A DNA stretch of 64,000 nt, taken from positions 1-64,000 of the forward strand of contig JALPQD010000406.1 in the NCBI GenBank assembly GCA_023101885.1. The letters are read 5' to 3'. Below are positions 1-11,035 of the stretch, one piece after another. This DNA comes from Typhlomys cinereus. Lineage: Eukaryota > Chordata > Mammalia > Rodentia > Platacanthomyidae. The notes beneath the pieces were generated by a model. That model made no database searches, was not told the origin of the DNA, and saw only the letters and a list, made by a program, of their open reading frames with translations. The first letter of the stretch is position 1, and the number at the start of each line of letters is the position of its first letter. The position numbers and the translations under genes were made by a program.

Positions 1-21
1 CATCATAGGAGCACACAATAT

Positions 22-34
22 GTACACACACACA

Positions 35-73
<39 letters not shown>

Positions 74-119
74 TAAAAAATAAGACAATAAATAAATTTA
101 TTTTAAAAAAAGTTAAAAG
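22..119. repeat. TG/CA microsatellite and A/T-rich tail of an old SINE
   Basis: An alternating CA then TG run occupies roughly 24-72 and is followed by A/T-rich sequence. The older SINE copies downstream all end in a CA run followed by AATAAATAAGTAAAT-type sequence, so this is probably the tail of another copy whose body lies outside the window. ORFs read through it are dinucleotide translations and not genes. Confidence 0.75.
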
Positions 120-328
120 AATAAGCTGCCCTGCAAGCAGGAGTATGTGAGTTCAGATCCAAGGTCCCAAGTAAAAATCCTAAGCAAAAAAGGCTGTTGC
201 ATTCACTTCCAAACTTGGTAGCACGGTCTGGGAATTCCCAGAACACAGCAAAATGTAGATGTAGAAGCAATCCAGTATGACTCTCCAAGTGACCTTTGGT
301 CCTGCACAGGGACACATAGAGCCCTAAG

Positions 329-379
<51 letters not shown>

Positions 380-470
380 AACATACACATGCATGTTGGA
401 GAGAAAAAATGAATAAGTCAATACATAAATAAGTAAATTAAGTTAATAAATGAAATAATTTAAAAATGTT
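120..470 (+). repeat. Old tRNA-derived SINE copy 1
   Basis: The copy starts with a tRNA-like stretch (GCAAGCAGG then GAGTTCAGATCC, a degenerate pol III B box), continues with a ~150 bp body containing GAAGCAATCCAGTATGA and GTGACCTTTGGTCCT, and ends in a long (CA)n at about 331-373 and an A-rich tail. The same order of blocks is seen in copies 3, 4 and 5 and, less decayed, in the young SINEs at 50778, 53762, 54214 and 59317. No gene is present. Confidence 0.7.
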
Positions 471-474
471 TACA

Positions 475-668
475 AATAAATACTCTCCAGGTGCCAAGGA
501 AAGATACCAGGCATAAGTGGTGGTGGCTTGCACTTCCAGTCCACTTAGGTAGAGGGAAATCCCAGTGGGAAGCAAAACAAGAGGAAGAAACAATCCAGGA
601 TGATTTTGGAAGTCACCTTTGGTCTTTGTAGGAGCATACAGTGGGTTCTGATAAACACATATATACAT
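475..668 (+). repeat. Old SINE copy 2, 5'-truncated
   Basis: This stretch keeps the SINE body (CAATCCAGGATGATT and GTCACCTTTGGTCTT) and a short degenerate CA tail but lacks the tRNA-like head. It abuts an L1 3' end at 669. Confidence 0.55.
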
Positions 669-1030
669 CATGCATGCCAAAAGCACCAAGATAATTGGAA
701 GCAAGGGATTGACAGCCAAAATAGTGTTCCTATGCTTAAGGGGAACAAAGGAAAGGGTTCAGGGAAATGCCGCTGGGTTCTTGTACGTCATCGGAGAGGA
801 GGACCCAGAGGAGAGTTTGGCATGCACATTAAAGGATTCTCCGGGAATTGGGGGAGGGGAGACACTGGGGGGTGGGGAGAGAGGGGGGAGGGAAGGGTGA
901 GCAGAGGGGTCTGGGGGAGGAGAGGGGAGAGGAACCGGTACCTATTAAGTTTGTATGAGCGGAGATAATAAAAAATGTTAAAAAATAACTGAATAAATAA
1001 ACAAATAAGTAATATTATTTAAATTAAATT
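669..1030 (+). repeat. L1 3'UTR fragment
   Basis: The sequence matches the end of the complete L1 3'UTR at about 35098-35400: GCACCAAGAT, AGGGGAACA, CGTCATCGGAGAGGAGG, a G-rich polypurine tract (about 845-930) and an A-rich end near 965-1010. It is 5'-truncated and contains no ORF2 sequence. The ORFs at 600-968 and 670-900 are translations of this 3'UTR. Confidence 0.8.
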
Positions 1031-1034
1031 TCAA

Positions 1035-1310
1035 AAATAAGAAAGATTCTGCCTGCATGCAGGAGGACCTGAGATCTGATCCCAGATCACACGTAAAAAT
1101 GCACTTCTGTACCTGGAAGGCAGAGCATCAGTAATCCCAAAAGAAAGCCAAAAGGTGGTAGAAGCAATCCAGAATGATTCCCACAATCATCCTTGGTCCT
1201 CCACAGAGACACACAGTACACTCTGATACACAGACACACATATATACATATATATCCGTGCATGCAAAATAAGTAAGTACAGAAAAAAGTAAGGAATAAA
1301 AAATAAGTTA
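1035..1310 (+). repeat. Old SINE copy 3
   Basis: A tRNA-like head (GCCTGCATGCAGGAGG, then GATCTGATCCC as a decayed B box) is followed by the family body (GAAGCAATCCAGAATGATT, CATCCTTGGTCCTCCACAG) and a CA/TA tail. It has the same organisation as copies 1 and 4. Confidence 0.7.
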
Positions 1311-1317
1311 AACAGAA

Positions 1318-1655
1318 AAAGAAAGAAAAGCAGGAGAACCTCAGTATAGTTAAGATCCTAAGTAAGACCAAAAGGCAAAAATGTAGGTGGCCAAACTTCC
1401 AGCCTTGGAACCCAGAGCCTGGAAATACCCAGAAGGAAGTAATAAAAGGAGTTAGATGCAATCCAGGATAATTCCTGAGTTCACCTTTGCTCCTCCACAG
1501 GAATACACAGTACACACATACACACACACACATACACACAAATACACACTCACATCATACATACACACACATACATGCATTTACCCATACAAAGTAAACA
1601 AAAAATATAAATAAGTAAATAAATAAATAGATAAATAAATAAATAAAATATTTTT
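1318..1655 (+). repeat. Old SINE copy 4
   Basis: GCAGGAGAACC and TTAAGATCCTAAG mark a decayed tRNA-like head. The body (GATGCAATCCAGGATAATT, GTTCACCTTTGCTCCTCCA) is followed by CA-rich sequence to about 1580 and an AAATAAATAA tail to 1655. Confidence 0.65.
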
Positions 1656-2362
1656 TTTTATTATTAAAAATTTAATTATACATTTTAAAATTTTTTACCA
1701 GTTCCCTCCCTCCCCCCTCCCCTTCCCCCAGTGTCTCCCCCCCAATTCCCAGAGAGTCCTTTATTGTGTGCGCCTAACTCTCCACTGGGTCCTCCTCTCC
1801 GATGACATATAAGGACCCAGTGGCATGTCCATAAGCCCTTTCTCTTGTTCCCCTTAAGCATAAGATTACTACTATGGCTGTCAATCCCTTGCCTCCAGGG
1901 GTCCGGTGCCCTTAACAGATGCTAGACTTTATGAGGGCAACAGTGGCGCTGGACATTGCGCAGGGCATGCAAAGTTCCATTATGATTGCTTTGGCCCCAA
2001 CTATTGTGTGAGAATCTTGCAAATCGTGCTCCTCCCATCCTTTGCTCCTACAACTTACCGCCCCTCTCTCTCCGCAAATGTCCCTGAGCTCCAGGATGGG
2101 GAGAGATTAGGCTGTCCTAGTTCTATGTGATTGATATAGAGTCTCTGAAGTTCTGGATTGTGGTTTGTTGATTTTCTTTTGCAGTTTTGCTGCTCCTGCA
2201 ATTCCCTTCACTCCATTCTGCTGGGCACTGTATGTCACCCCCTGGCCAGAGACAAAAAGCTGTTAAACTGGAGTCTTGTTGTAATAGCACATTCAAGGGT
2301 AGATGCAATAAGAGTAGGAAACCTCACTGAGGGAGGGGTCCATCACCCATTTGCATAAATAA
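1656..2362 (-). repeat. L1 3'UTR fragment, minus strand
   Basis: The reverse complement of the L1 3'UTR seen at 34640-35400. From left to right it holds a T/A-rich start (antisense of the A tail), a polypyrimidine stretch at 1700-1745, the antisense of the CGTCATCGG block, the GCGCAGGGCATGCAAAG block near 1960, the antisense of ACTTCAGAGACTCTATA near 2140, and the TTTGCATAAATAAA end near 2350. The ORFs at 1906-2130, 2158-2358 and 2123-2308 fall within it and are not genes. Confidence 0.8.
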
Positions 2363-2365
2363 AAT

Positions 2366-2605
2366 ATTTGAAAATCAGTTAAAAAAACACTTCTGTACAG
2401 CAAGAAGGAGGGTCTGAGTTCTGATCCAGGTATCAGGTAAAAACTGTCAGGTAGAAATAACAATTGACTGAAATTAAAACCCTGATAGACAGAACTTGGG
2501 CAACCAGAACCAAGAAAACATGGAGGTAGATGCAATTGAGTATGATTCCCAAAGTCACCCTTGATCCCTTGATCCTCATTGGGAACACATAGTGTCCTCA
2601 TCCTC
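2366..2605 (+). repeat. Old SINE copy 5
   Basis: The head is TGAGTTCTGATCC (B-box like). The body (GATGCAATTGAGTATGATT, AAAGTCACCCTTGATCC) matches the family. The CA tail is replaced by a CT-rich tract at about 2600-2645. Confidence 0.6.
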
Positions 2606-2645
2606 CTCTCCCTCCCTACCTCCCTCTCTTTCTCTTTCTCTCTAT

Positions 2646-3135
2646 GTCAAAGGTTATGCTTTGTTGGGGTAGTAGAATGGCTCTCCACTTCATGCAAAAA
2701 ATGTAATCAAAGCCAGTGACCCTCTCCAACATTCTTTGGACAGTCTCTCTACTTCTTCACTGTGTTAAAAGGATGAGACCCAGAAAGGGTCAGTAGCTTT
2801 TCCCAGGGAAACTGCCATGGAATACAGGGTTCTCAAGCCGCCAATTTTATTGTCTTCATGGAACTAAAGGTACTCAGTATGTCCAAATATTTATAAAACA
2901 TCAATCAAAATCAACAGAGATCACCACTTCTTGCCCACTAAGATGACTGGAATAGAAAACAACATGGAAATTAACAAGTGTGGTAATATTGTGGAGAAAT
3001 TGCATTTCTCTTGTCACTGTTGGTGGGAAAGAGAAAAGATATTGACATCTTAGAAAGCTGATTGGCACTTTTACTGAAAGGTGATTTCAGAGCTACCATA
3101 AGATTTCAACAAAATTTCTCTGCAAGGGGGCTGGG
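2646..3135 (+). repeat. Ancient repeat DNA: possible MIR core and an old L1 ORF2 3' piece
   Basis: Around 2770-2825 the pattern GATGAGACCCAGAAAGG...CTTTTCCCAGGG resembles a MIR core (a guess). Between about 2895 and 3135 the text resembles the 3' end of L1 ORF2: a run like AATCAAAATCAACAGAGAT, then GTGGAGAAATTG, then CACTGTTGGTGGGA, in the order found intact at about 33885-34015. It is far more diverged than the other L1 copies here. No open frame remains. Confidence 0.45.
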
Positions 3136-3361
3136 GTTGAGAGCAGATATTTCTTTACTTATTTTGCTATTTGTGTTTGTTAAATAATTTAAGTTAGCAT
3201 ACCAATTTATTGGTCAACTGATGCCACATTCTTTTGTTCTATTTTATCCTGTCCACGAGCTACACTCCCCACACCCCAACAGGCTCTTGCAGTATTGCTC
3301 TCTTCAAACAGTACCCCTTTTTGCTGAAAGCAGATACTGTAATAAAACTCATTACAGTGCC
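3136..3361. other. A/T-rich sequence with no recognised feature
   Basis: I recognise nothing in this stretch. The 61-codon ORF at 3234-3419 has no family features and runs into a SINE. Confidence 0.4.
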
Positions 3362-3516
3362 TAGAGATTGCTCAGATTGCTCTGGCTTGCAAATCTGGGT
3401 ACTTGTGTTTAATCTCTAGAAACCCACATGGTGGACTGAGAGAATTGACTTACCAAAGTTGTCCTTTGAGCTCCAACTCTGTGTGATGGTATGCTCTCTC
3501 TCTCCAATAAATACAT
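3362..3516 (+). repeat. B2-like SINE fragment
   Basis: AACCCACATGGTGG, AAAGTTGTCCTTTGAGCTCC and TGTGATGGTATGCTC follow the order of a rodent B2-type SINE body (the CCACATGGTGG and GTTGTCCTCTGACC blocks), ending in CAATAAATA. The head is decayed. The assignment comes from remembered family features. Confidence 0.5.
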
Positions 3517-3573
3517 GAGGGCTGGAGATATGGTGCTGGTATTAAGACTCTACCTCCCAAGCACAAGATCTTG
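3517..3573 (+). repeat. SINE 5' head fused to the satellite start
   Basis: GGGCTGGAGATATGGTGCTGG resembles a B2/ID-type tRNA-derived head (A-box region) but the element stops after ~57 bp, where the satellite begins with CTGTGAGGTCAC. The join marks the left edge of the satellite in this window. Confidence 0.5.
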
Positions 3574-6500
3574 GCTGTGAGGTCACTGTGGAGGCTGATG
3601 TCAGAGGCAAGACTGATGTCAATTTCAAAGTTGAGCCTGTCACACATCACATCACTGTGAGTACGTGATGTCACAGTGAGGCTATGATGTCAAACATGAT
3701 GTCACTATGTGGCTATGACATAACAGGTAAGGCTGTGGTATCACTGGTGAGCCTGTGATGTCACAGTGTGCTTGTGATGTCAGTGCTGAGGCTTTGGTGT
3801 CAGAGTGAGTTTAGGTAGGATGCCAGTTGTGAGCCTGTGCTGTCACTGTGAGATTGTAATATCAGTGCAAGGATGACGCCACAATCACAGTGAGAGTGTG
3901 AAGTCACAGTGACTCTGTGATATCGCCTGAGTGATTGTGATGGCACAATGAGGCTGTGATGTCAGTGGCAAGGATGATGTCACAATGAGGCTAAGATGTC
4001 AATGGTGAGGCAATGAGGTCACAGGTGAGCCTTTGATATTATGGTGAGGCTGTGGTGTCATAGTGAGGCTAGTTCAGATGCCAGTGTTGAGGGTGAGATG
4101 TCACAGTGAAGATGTGATGTCACATTGAGGCTGATATGTCACAGTGAAGATATAATGTCAAAGTCTGTGATGTCACTGGTGAAGCTGTGATGTTAGTAGT
4201 CAGACTGTGATGTCAGTGGTGAAGCTGATGTCATAGGTGAGGCTGTGGTATCAGTGGCGATGGTTTGATGTCACAGTGAGGCTACTGTGTCACACTGAGA
4301 TTGTTAGGTCAATGTGATACTGTGATATCAGTGGTGATGCTGTGATTTCACAGTGAGGTTGGGATGTCAATGGTGAGGCTGTGCCATCACATTGGGGCTG
4401 TAATGTCAGAGGTGTGGCTGTGATGTCACAGAGACTGTGATGTCAATGGCAGGTCTGATGTCACAACGAGGCCATCATGTTACAGGTGAGGCTGTGATTT
4501 CGCTGTTGTTCTGTCACTATGAGGCTGTGTTATCACTGTGGACGTTGTGGGATTGGTTAGGCACTGTTGTCACTGGTGAGGCTCTAAAGGCACAGTGAGA
4601 TTGTTTTGTCACACTGAGCCTGTGATATCACAGTAGGGCTCTGATATTACTGTGAAGGTGTGATGGTGCAGTGAGGTTGTGATGTCATTGTGGATGCTAT
4701 GAGGTCACAATGTGGCTATGAGGTCGCAGTGAGGTTGTGATGTCACCATGAGGTTGTGATGTCACTGTGGATGTACAAGGTCACAGTGTGGCTATGATGG
4801 CATAGTGAGGCTGGGAGGTCACTGTGAGGCTGTGATATAATGATGAGGTTGTGATGTCACCGTGAGACTGTGAGGTCACAGTGAGGCTGTGATGTCAGTG
4901 GCAAGTCTGATGTCACAACTAGACCATAATATTACAGATGAGGCTGTGATTTCACTGTAATGCTCTGATGTCACTGTGAGGTTGTGATATCACAGTGAGG
5001 CTGTGATGTTAGTGGCAAAACTGATGCCATGATGAGTCTATGATGTTACAAGTTAACCTGTGGTGTCACTGGGGGCTGTGATGTCAGTGGCAAGACCAAT
5101 GCCACAGTGAGGCTGTGATGTAACCGCTGATGCTGTAGTGTCACTGTGAGGCTATGATATCAAAGGCTGTGTTGTCACTGGTGAGGCTGCGACATCTGTG
5201 GTCACACTAATGTCAGTGGAAAGGCTGATGTTATGATGGGTTGATAAAATCCTTGTGAGGCTTTGATGTGACAGTGATGTCAATGGCAAGACTGATATCA
5301 CAAAGAGGCCATAATATAACAGGTGATGCTGTGATTTCACCTTAAGTCTCTGATGTCACTGTGAGGTTGTGATGTCACTGTGAGGCTGTGATGTCACCAT
5401 GAAGGCTGTATGATTGATTAGACACTCTTGTCACTGGTGAGACTCAATAGTAACAGTGAGGTTGTTTTGTCACACAGAGTATGTGATATCAGAGTATTGC
5501 TGTGATATTACCATGAAGGTATGATGTCGCAGTGAGGTTGTGATGCTACCTTGAAGTTGTGATGTCACTGTGGTTGCTATAAGGTCACAGAGAGGATATG
5601 ATGCCACAGTGAAGCTGTGATGTAACTTATGTTCCTATGTCACTGTGGATGCTAGTAGGTCACTGTGGAGGTTGTAATGTTGTTGTCAAGCCTGATGTGA
5701 CAATGAGATTGTGATGTCACAATGATGCTGTGATATCAAATGAGAGCTTGATATAACCATGAGGTTGTGATGTCACAGTGACGCTGTTAGGTCACTGTGG
5801 AGACTGTGATGTCAGTGGTAAGACAGATGTCAATGGCAATGGTGATACCATTACATCACATCAATGTGAGGCTGTGATGTCACAGTGAGGCTATGATGTC
5901 AGACATGTTGTCACAATGAGGCAATAACATAACAGGTAAGGCTGTGGTATCAGTGGTGAGCCTGTGATGTCATAGTGAGCCTGTGATGTGAGTGATGAGG
6001 CTTTTGCGTCATAGTGAGTCTAGGTAGGATGACAGTTGTGTGTCTGCAGTGTCACATTGAGGCTGTAATGTCAGTGGCAAGGATGATGTAACAATGAGTT
6101 TGTGACATCACAGGTGAGGGTGGGATTTCACTGTAAGGCTCTGATGTCACTGTGATGTTGTGATGTCACAGTAAGGCTGGGATATCAGTGGGAAAACTGA
6201 TGCCACGATGAGTCTATGATGTTACAGGTTAGCCTCTGGTGTCATTGGGGTCTGTGATGTCGGTGACAAGACCCAAGTCACAGTGAGGCTTTTATGTGTC
6301 CACTGATGCTGTAGGGTCACTGATGAGGCTATGATGTCAAAGGCTGTGCTGTCACTGGTGAGGCTGCCACATCTATGGTCACACTAATGTCAGTGGCAGA
6401 GCTGGTGTCAGAGTGCAATTACAACATCATAGTGAGGCTGTGATGTGACAGTGATGTCAGTGGCAAGTCTGATATCACAGAGGCCATGATGTAACAGGTG

Positions 6501-9317
6501 AGTCAGTGATTTCACTGTAAGTCTCTGATGTTACCGTGAGGTTGTGATGTCACTGTGAGGTTGTGATGTCACTGTGGAGGCTGTGGGATTGTTAGGCACT
6601 GTTGTCACTGATGAGACTCTAAATCGACAGTGAGGCTGTTTTGTCACACTAAGCTTGTGACATCACAGTTTGGCTGTGATATTACAGTGAAGGTGTGATA
6701 TCACAGTGAGGTTGTGATGCCACTGTAAGGTTGTGATGTCACTGCAGATGCTATGAGGTCACAATGAGGCTATGATGTCACAGTGAGGCTGTGTGATGTC
6801 ACCGTGAGGTTTTGATGTCACCATTGATGCTATGAGGTCACAGTGAGGCTATGATGTCATAGAGAGGCTGTGATGTCACTGAGATTGCTATGAAGTCACA
6901 GTGAGGCTATAACTTCACAGTGAGGCCATGTTGTCACTGTGAAGCTGTGATGTCTCTGTGGATGCTGAGGTCACTGTAGAGGCTGTAATGTTATTGCCAA
7001 GGCTGATATGACAATGAGTTTGTGATGTCACACTGATGTTGTGATGTCAGAGGGATAATGTGATGTCACAGTGATGCTGTGATATTACATGAGTGGCTGT
7101 GATGGCAGTGAGGCTGTGAGGTCACTATGCAGTCTGTGATGTCAGTGGCAAGATTTATGTCAACGTCAATGGTGAGACTGTTACATCACATCCCTGTGAG
7201 GCTGTGATGTAACAGTGAGGCTATGATGTCAGATGCAATGTAAAAATGAGGCTATGATGTAAGAGAAAGTCTGTGGTATCACTGGTGAGCCTGTGATGTC
7301 AGTGGTGACACTTTGGTGTCATAGTGAGTCTAGGTAGGATGCCAGTTGTGAGCCTGTGATGTCACAGTGAGGCAGTATTGTCAGTGGCAAGGATGATGTC
7401 ACAATGAGTTTGTGATGTCACAGTGAGGCTGTGAAGTCACAGTGACTCTGTGATATCACCTGAGTGATTCGATGGCACAAAGAGGCTGTGATGTCAGTGG
7501 TAAGTATGATGCTACAATGAGGCTAAGATGTCACTGGTGAGGCTATGAGGTCACAGGTGAGCCTTTGATATCATGGTAAGGCTGTGGTGTCAAAGTGAGG
7601 TAGGATTCCGGTTTTGAGGGTGAGATGTCACAGTGAAGATGTGATGTCACTTTGAGGCTGTGATGTCACAGTGAGGATACAATGTCAAAATCTGGATGTC
7701 ACTGGTGAAGCTGTGATGTTAGTGGTCAGACTGTGATGTCAGTGGTGAAGCTGGTGTCATATGTGAGGCTGTGGTGTCAATGGCGATGGTTTGATTTCAC
7801 AGTGAAGCTATTGTGTAACCCTGAGGTTGCTATGTCAAAGTGATGCTGTGATGTCAGTGGTGATGCTGTAACTTCACAGTGAGGTTAAGGTGGCAATGGT
7901 GAGGCTGTGCAATCACAGTGGGAGTGTGATGTCAGAGGAGAAGATGTGATGTCAGTGGCAAGTCTTATGTCACAATGAGGCCCTGATGTTACAAGTGAGG
8001 CTGTGATTTCACTGTAATGCTCTGAGGTCACTGTGAAGTTGTGAAGTCATAGTGAGTATGTGATTTCAGTGGCAAAACTGATGCCACGATGAGTCTATGA
8101 TGTTACAGGTTAGCCTATGGTGTCACTGGGTGGTTGTGATGTCAGTGGCAAGACCGATGTCAAAATGAGGCTGTGATGTAACCGGTGATGCTATAGTGTC
8201 ACTGGTGAGGCTATGATGTCCAAGGCTGTGTTGTCACTGGTGAGGCTGCAACATCCATGGTCACAGTAATTTCAGTGGCAAGGCTGATATCCCAAAAAGG
8301 CCATGATGTAACAGGTGAGACTGTGATATCACTGTAAGTATCTGATGTCACCATGAGGATGTGATGTCATGGTGAGGCTACTGTGTCACTGTGGAGGCTG
8401 TGGGATTGGTTAGGCACTGTTGTCACTGTTGAGACTCTAAAGTCACAATGAGGCTATTCTGTCACACTGAGCCTGTGATATCACAGTATGGCTTTGATAT
8501 TACTGTGAAGGTGAGATATCACAGTGAGATGGTGATGTCACTGTGAGGTTGTGATGTCACTGTGGAAGGTATGAAGTCACAGTGTGGCTATGATGTCACA
8601 GTGAGGCTGTGATATCACTGTGAGGTTGTGATGTAACAATGAGTTTGTGATTTCCCATTGAGGCTCTGAGGTCACTGTGGAGGCTGTGATTTCAGTGGCA
8701 AGACTGATGTCAATGTCCATGGTGTGATGGTTACATAACATCACTGTGAGGCTGTGATGTCACAAAAAGGTTATAAGGTCAGACTTGATTTCACAATGAG
8801 GCTATGATGTAACAGGTATCACTGGTGTGCCTGTGATGTCACAGTGAGCCTCTGATGTCAGTGGTAAGTCTGTGGGCTCATAGTGTATCTAGGTAGGATG
8901 CCAGTTGTGAGCCTGTGATGTCACAGTAAGGTTGTAATGATAGTCCCAAGGATAATTTTACAATAAGTTTGTGACATCACAGTGATGCTGTGATATCACC
9001 TGAGTGACTGTGATGGAACAATGAGGTTGTGATGTCAGTGGCAAGCATGATGTCACAATGAGGCTAAGATGTCACTAGTAAGACTATGATGTCACAGGTG
9101 AGCCTTTGATATCATGGTGAGGCTGTGGTGTCATAGTGAGGCTAGGTAGTATGTCATTGTCAAGGGTGAGTTGTCACACTGAAGATGTGATGTCACATTG
9201 AGGCTGTGATGTCACAGTGAGAATATAATGTCAAAGTCTGTGATGTCACTGGTGAAGCCGTGATGTTAGTGGTGAGACTGTGATGTCAGTGTTGAAGTTG
9301 TTGTCATAGGTATTCTG
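3574..9317 (+). repeat. CRE-like satellite, block A (forward orientation)
   Basis: About 5.7 kb of ~18-20 bp monomers of the type GAGGCTGTGATGTCACAGT. Each unit has a TGATGTCA core and a variable spacer (CAGTGAGGC, AGTGGCAAG, CTGTGGAGG, CTGGTGAGG). Variant monomers recur in a fixed order. For example TAGGTAGGATGCCAG-type units occur at about 3811, 6021, 7331 and 8890, and GGATTGGTTAGGCACTG-type units at about 4549, 5411, 6586 and 8402. This defines a higher-order repeat of about 1.3-2.2 kb. TGA triplets in each monomer exclude coding. The right end is cut at 9317 by an ERV remnant. Confidence 0.9.
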
Positions 9318-10626
9318 TGGAGGGTAGCATTCCTCACCCCGTCAACATCCCCTTCCCTCCTCTTCTTCTTCCTGTAACTCTTGACTCCCCCTCATTCCTG
9401 GCTGTATTTTCTGCTGCAGACAATATTGGTCCCCCAATACATGTCTTAAAATCTCTTCTAGAAATTTGAGGCCTCAAGGTTAAGACTGCTAGCCTAGAGG
9501 AATTTGGAATGAGGCTGCGGTTTAAGAACCTTGGATCCCCCCCAGAGAAAATATGGGAACTGGACCTATGGATGAGGATGCTTTTCCTTGCTAGATGTTT
9601 TTCATAATTAAGCTATGCTGCTGGACTTAACTAATATGAGGTCTTCTTTTAAAGAAGGTTTTCCTAAATGTTCATCTGCCTCTGATAAAGCTTTCAAGGG
9701 TAATTTTAAAACAGTTGCTGGTGAACTGTACAGTTGCCTATAAAATGTTCATGTACTTGTATGTTTACATGTTCTGTGTTTACATGTTGTATGTCTTGTG
9801 TCCGTGGCCACTTCAATTTTTTTTATTTCTGTTGCACATTAATATAAAAATTTTGGCATGCCATTTTTAACACATGTATGCATACTTAAAAATAAGAACA
9901 AATAATTTTGATAACATCTAAGGCTGTTTTTCTAATAGATTGTAAGTTTTCTTTCATACCAGTTTTCTTACAGGTTTTTTCCTATATTCCCAAAATAACA
10001 AATCTTGCTTTCCAGGTCCTCAGGGCATCCATTCAGGCCTCGGACAATCCTAAAGGCCACCAAAGGCCCATTGTAAGCCTGGCTGTCCTCCATTGATGCT
10101 ACGCCTTACTAATTTACAATTGTTAGGTTTTGATTTGTGTCTCTCCAACTCTTCTGGATCATTTCCCCTCTTCCCCCTGGCTGGCCTGGTGGGGATTCAG
10201 CAACCGGGGACCCTCCACGGGTGTCCTGCAGGGCCATGGATGGGTGAGAGTCCCAGGACAGCCTGAATGCCAAGAACCCCCCTCTCTCCCCTGCCCTGCT
10301 CACAGCCACTCTGCATGCCCCCCAACAGCCTGTCTGCCTGCCCTGCCTATAGCCTCTCTGCCTGCCCTGCCTACAGCCTCTCAGCCTGCCCCAGCAATTA
10401 TGAAAACCTGCTTTTCTTTGCCACCTTGAGTTCCCCTTTGGGGCCTTGATTACTTCACTGTGGTGGTCTCATGACTGGTAGTCAATGACGGCTAAGCGTC
10501 CACACGACGGTGGAGACCAACCTAAGGCGGGCACAGTCACCTATATGCCACCCAGCTGAAGAGGCTCGGGGTCAGCCCAGCTTTCATGGTCCACACTGAA
10601 AAAAATTTATAAATAAAAGGGTGAAA
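9318..10626 (+). mobile_element. ERV remnant A, 3' internal region
   Basis: Non-satellite sequence ending in a probable LTR at 10627. About 190 bp (9800-9990) is nearly identical to 21305-21495 in ERV B. Around 10480-10545 a block (GTAGTCAATGACGG ... CCAACCTAAGGCGGGCACAG) corresponds to 21769-21822 of ERV B, placing this as the region just upstream of the 3' LTR in a related element. A purine-rich tract (about 10599-10626) precedes the LTR. A 24-bp unit repeated three times sits at about 10327-10398. No env, gag or pol frame is recognisable; the short ORFs (10130-10429, 10267-10449) are proline-rich translations of the repeat. The satellite changes orientation across this element. Confidence 0.6.
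10327..10398 (+). repeat. Three 24-bp tandem units
   Basis: Three consecutive 24-bp units of the type AGCCTCTCTGCCTGCCCTGC plus four bases lie inside ERV remnant A. The first two are nearly identical and the third is diverged. Confidence 0.7.
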
Positions 10627-11035
10627 TGTGGCACTACTGACTCAGGGAGGTCCTAGCCCACCTCTTGAATTCAGGACAAGCCTGGATGTACAGACATGCC
10701 CCGGAGGGTTCCAATGGAGGACCATGCAGGTGGAGGGATTAGCAACAAATGGGAAAAAGCCATCTAACCTGCCACTTCAATGGACACCTAGTAAAGAGTT
10801 AAATGGCTGGTGGCTGTCCCTGGGGGAGGGATAGCAACACCTAATTAGACCATGACTCTATATAAGCTCAAATGTCCTTAATGACTCTGAATCTACGGCA
10901 TCTCGTCCACTGCTGTATCTACTGGATTCCTGGGGTTGGGTGGCAACCCCTTCGCTGGCTCGCCCATTTGCCTCAAGCCATGAGGCCCCACCGTTTGCCC
11001 TTCCTCCCCCTGGCAAGCCCGTTGGGGGATATGGC
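10627..11035 (+). repeat. Probable LTR of ERV remnant A
   Basis: The stretch begins TGTGGCA directly after a purine-rich tract, contains a TATA box (CTATATAAGC, about 10858-10867) and ends at ...ATATGGCA where satellite resumes. Length (~409 bp) and TG...CA ends suit an LTR. I saw no clear AATAAA after the TATA box. The ends do not form an inverted repeat as clean as that of the ERV B LTR, so the right boundary is tentative. Confidence 0.5.
10858..10867 (+). promoter_or_regulatory. TATA box in the LTR of ERV remnant A
   Basis: CTATATAAGC sits ~230 bp into the probable LTR, a plausible U3 promoter position. Activity cannot be judged from sequence. Confidence 0.45.

Noticed and set aside
103..421. 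ORFs of 72-95 codons rich in Val-Cys
   Set aside because: Translations of the (CA)n/(TG)n run in a SINE tail.
3574..9317. CRISPR-like array of short regular repeats
   Set aside because: Repeats are contiguous with no unique spacers, spacing varies, and the context is a mammalian satellite.
10130..10449. 99- and 60-codon proline/serine-rich ORFs
   Set aside because: They translate a 24-bp tandem repeat in an ERV remnant; no start context or homologue recognised.
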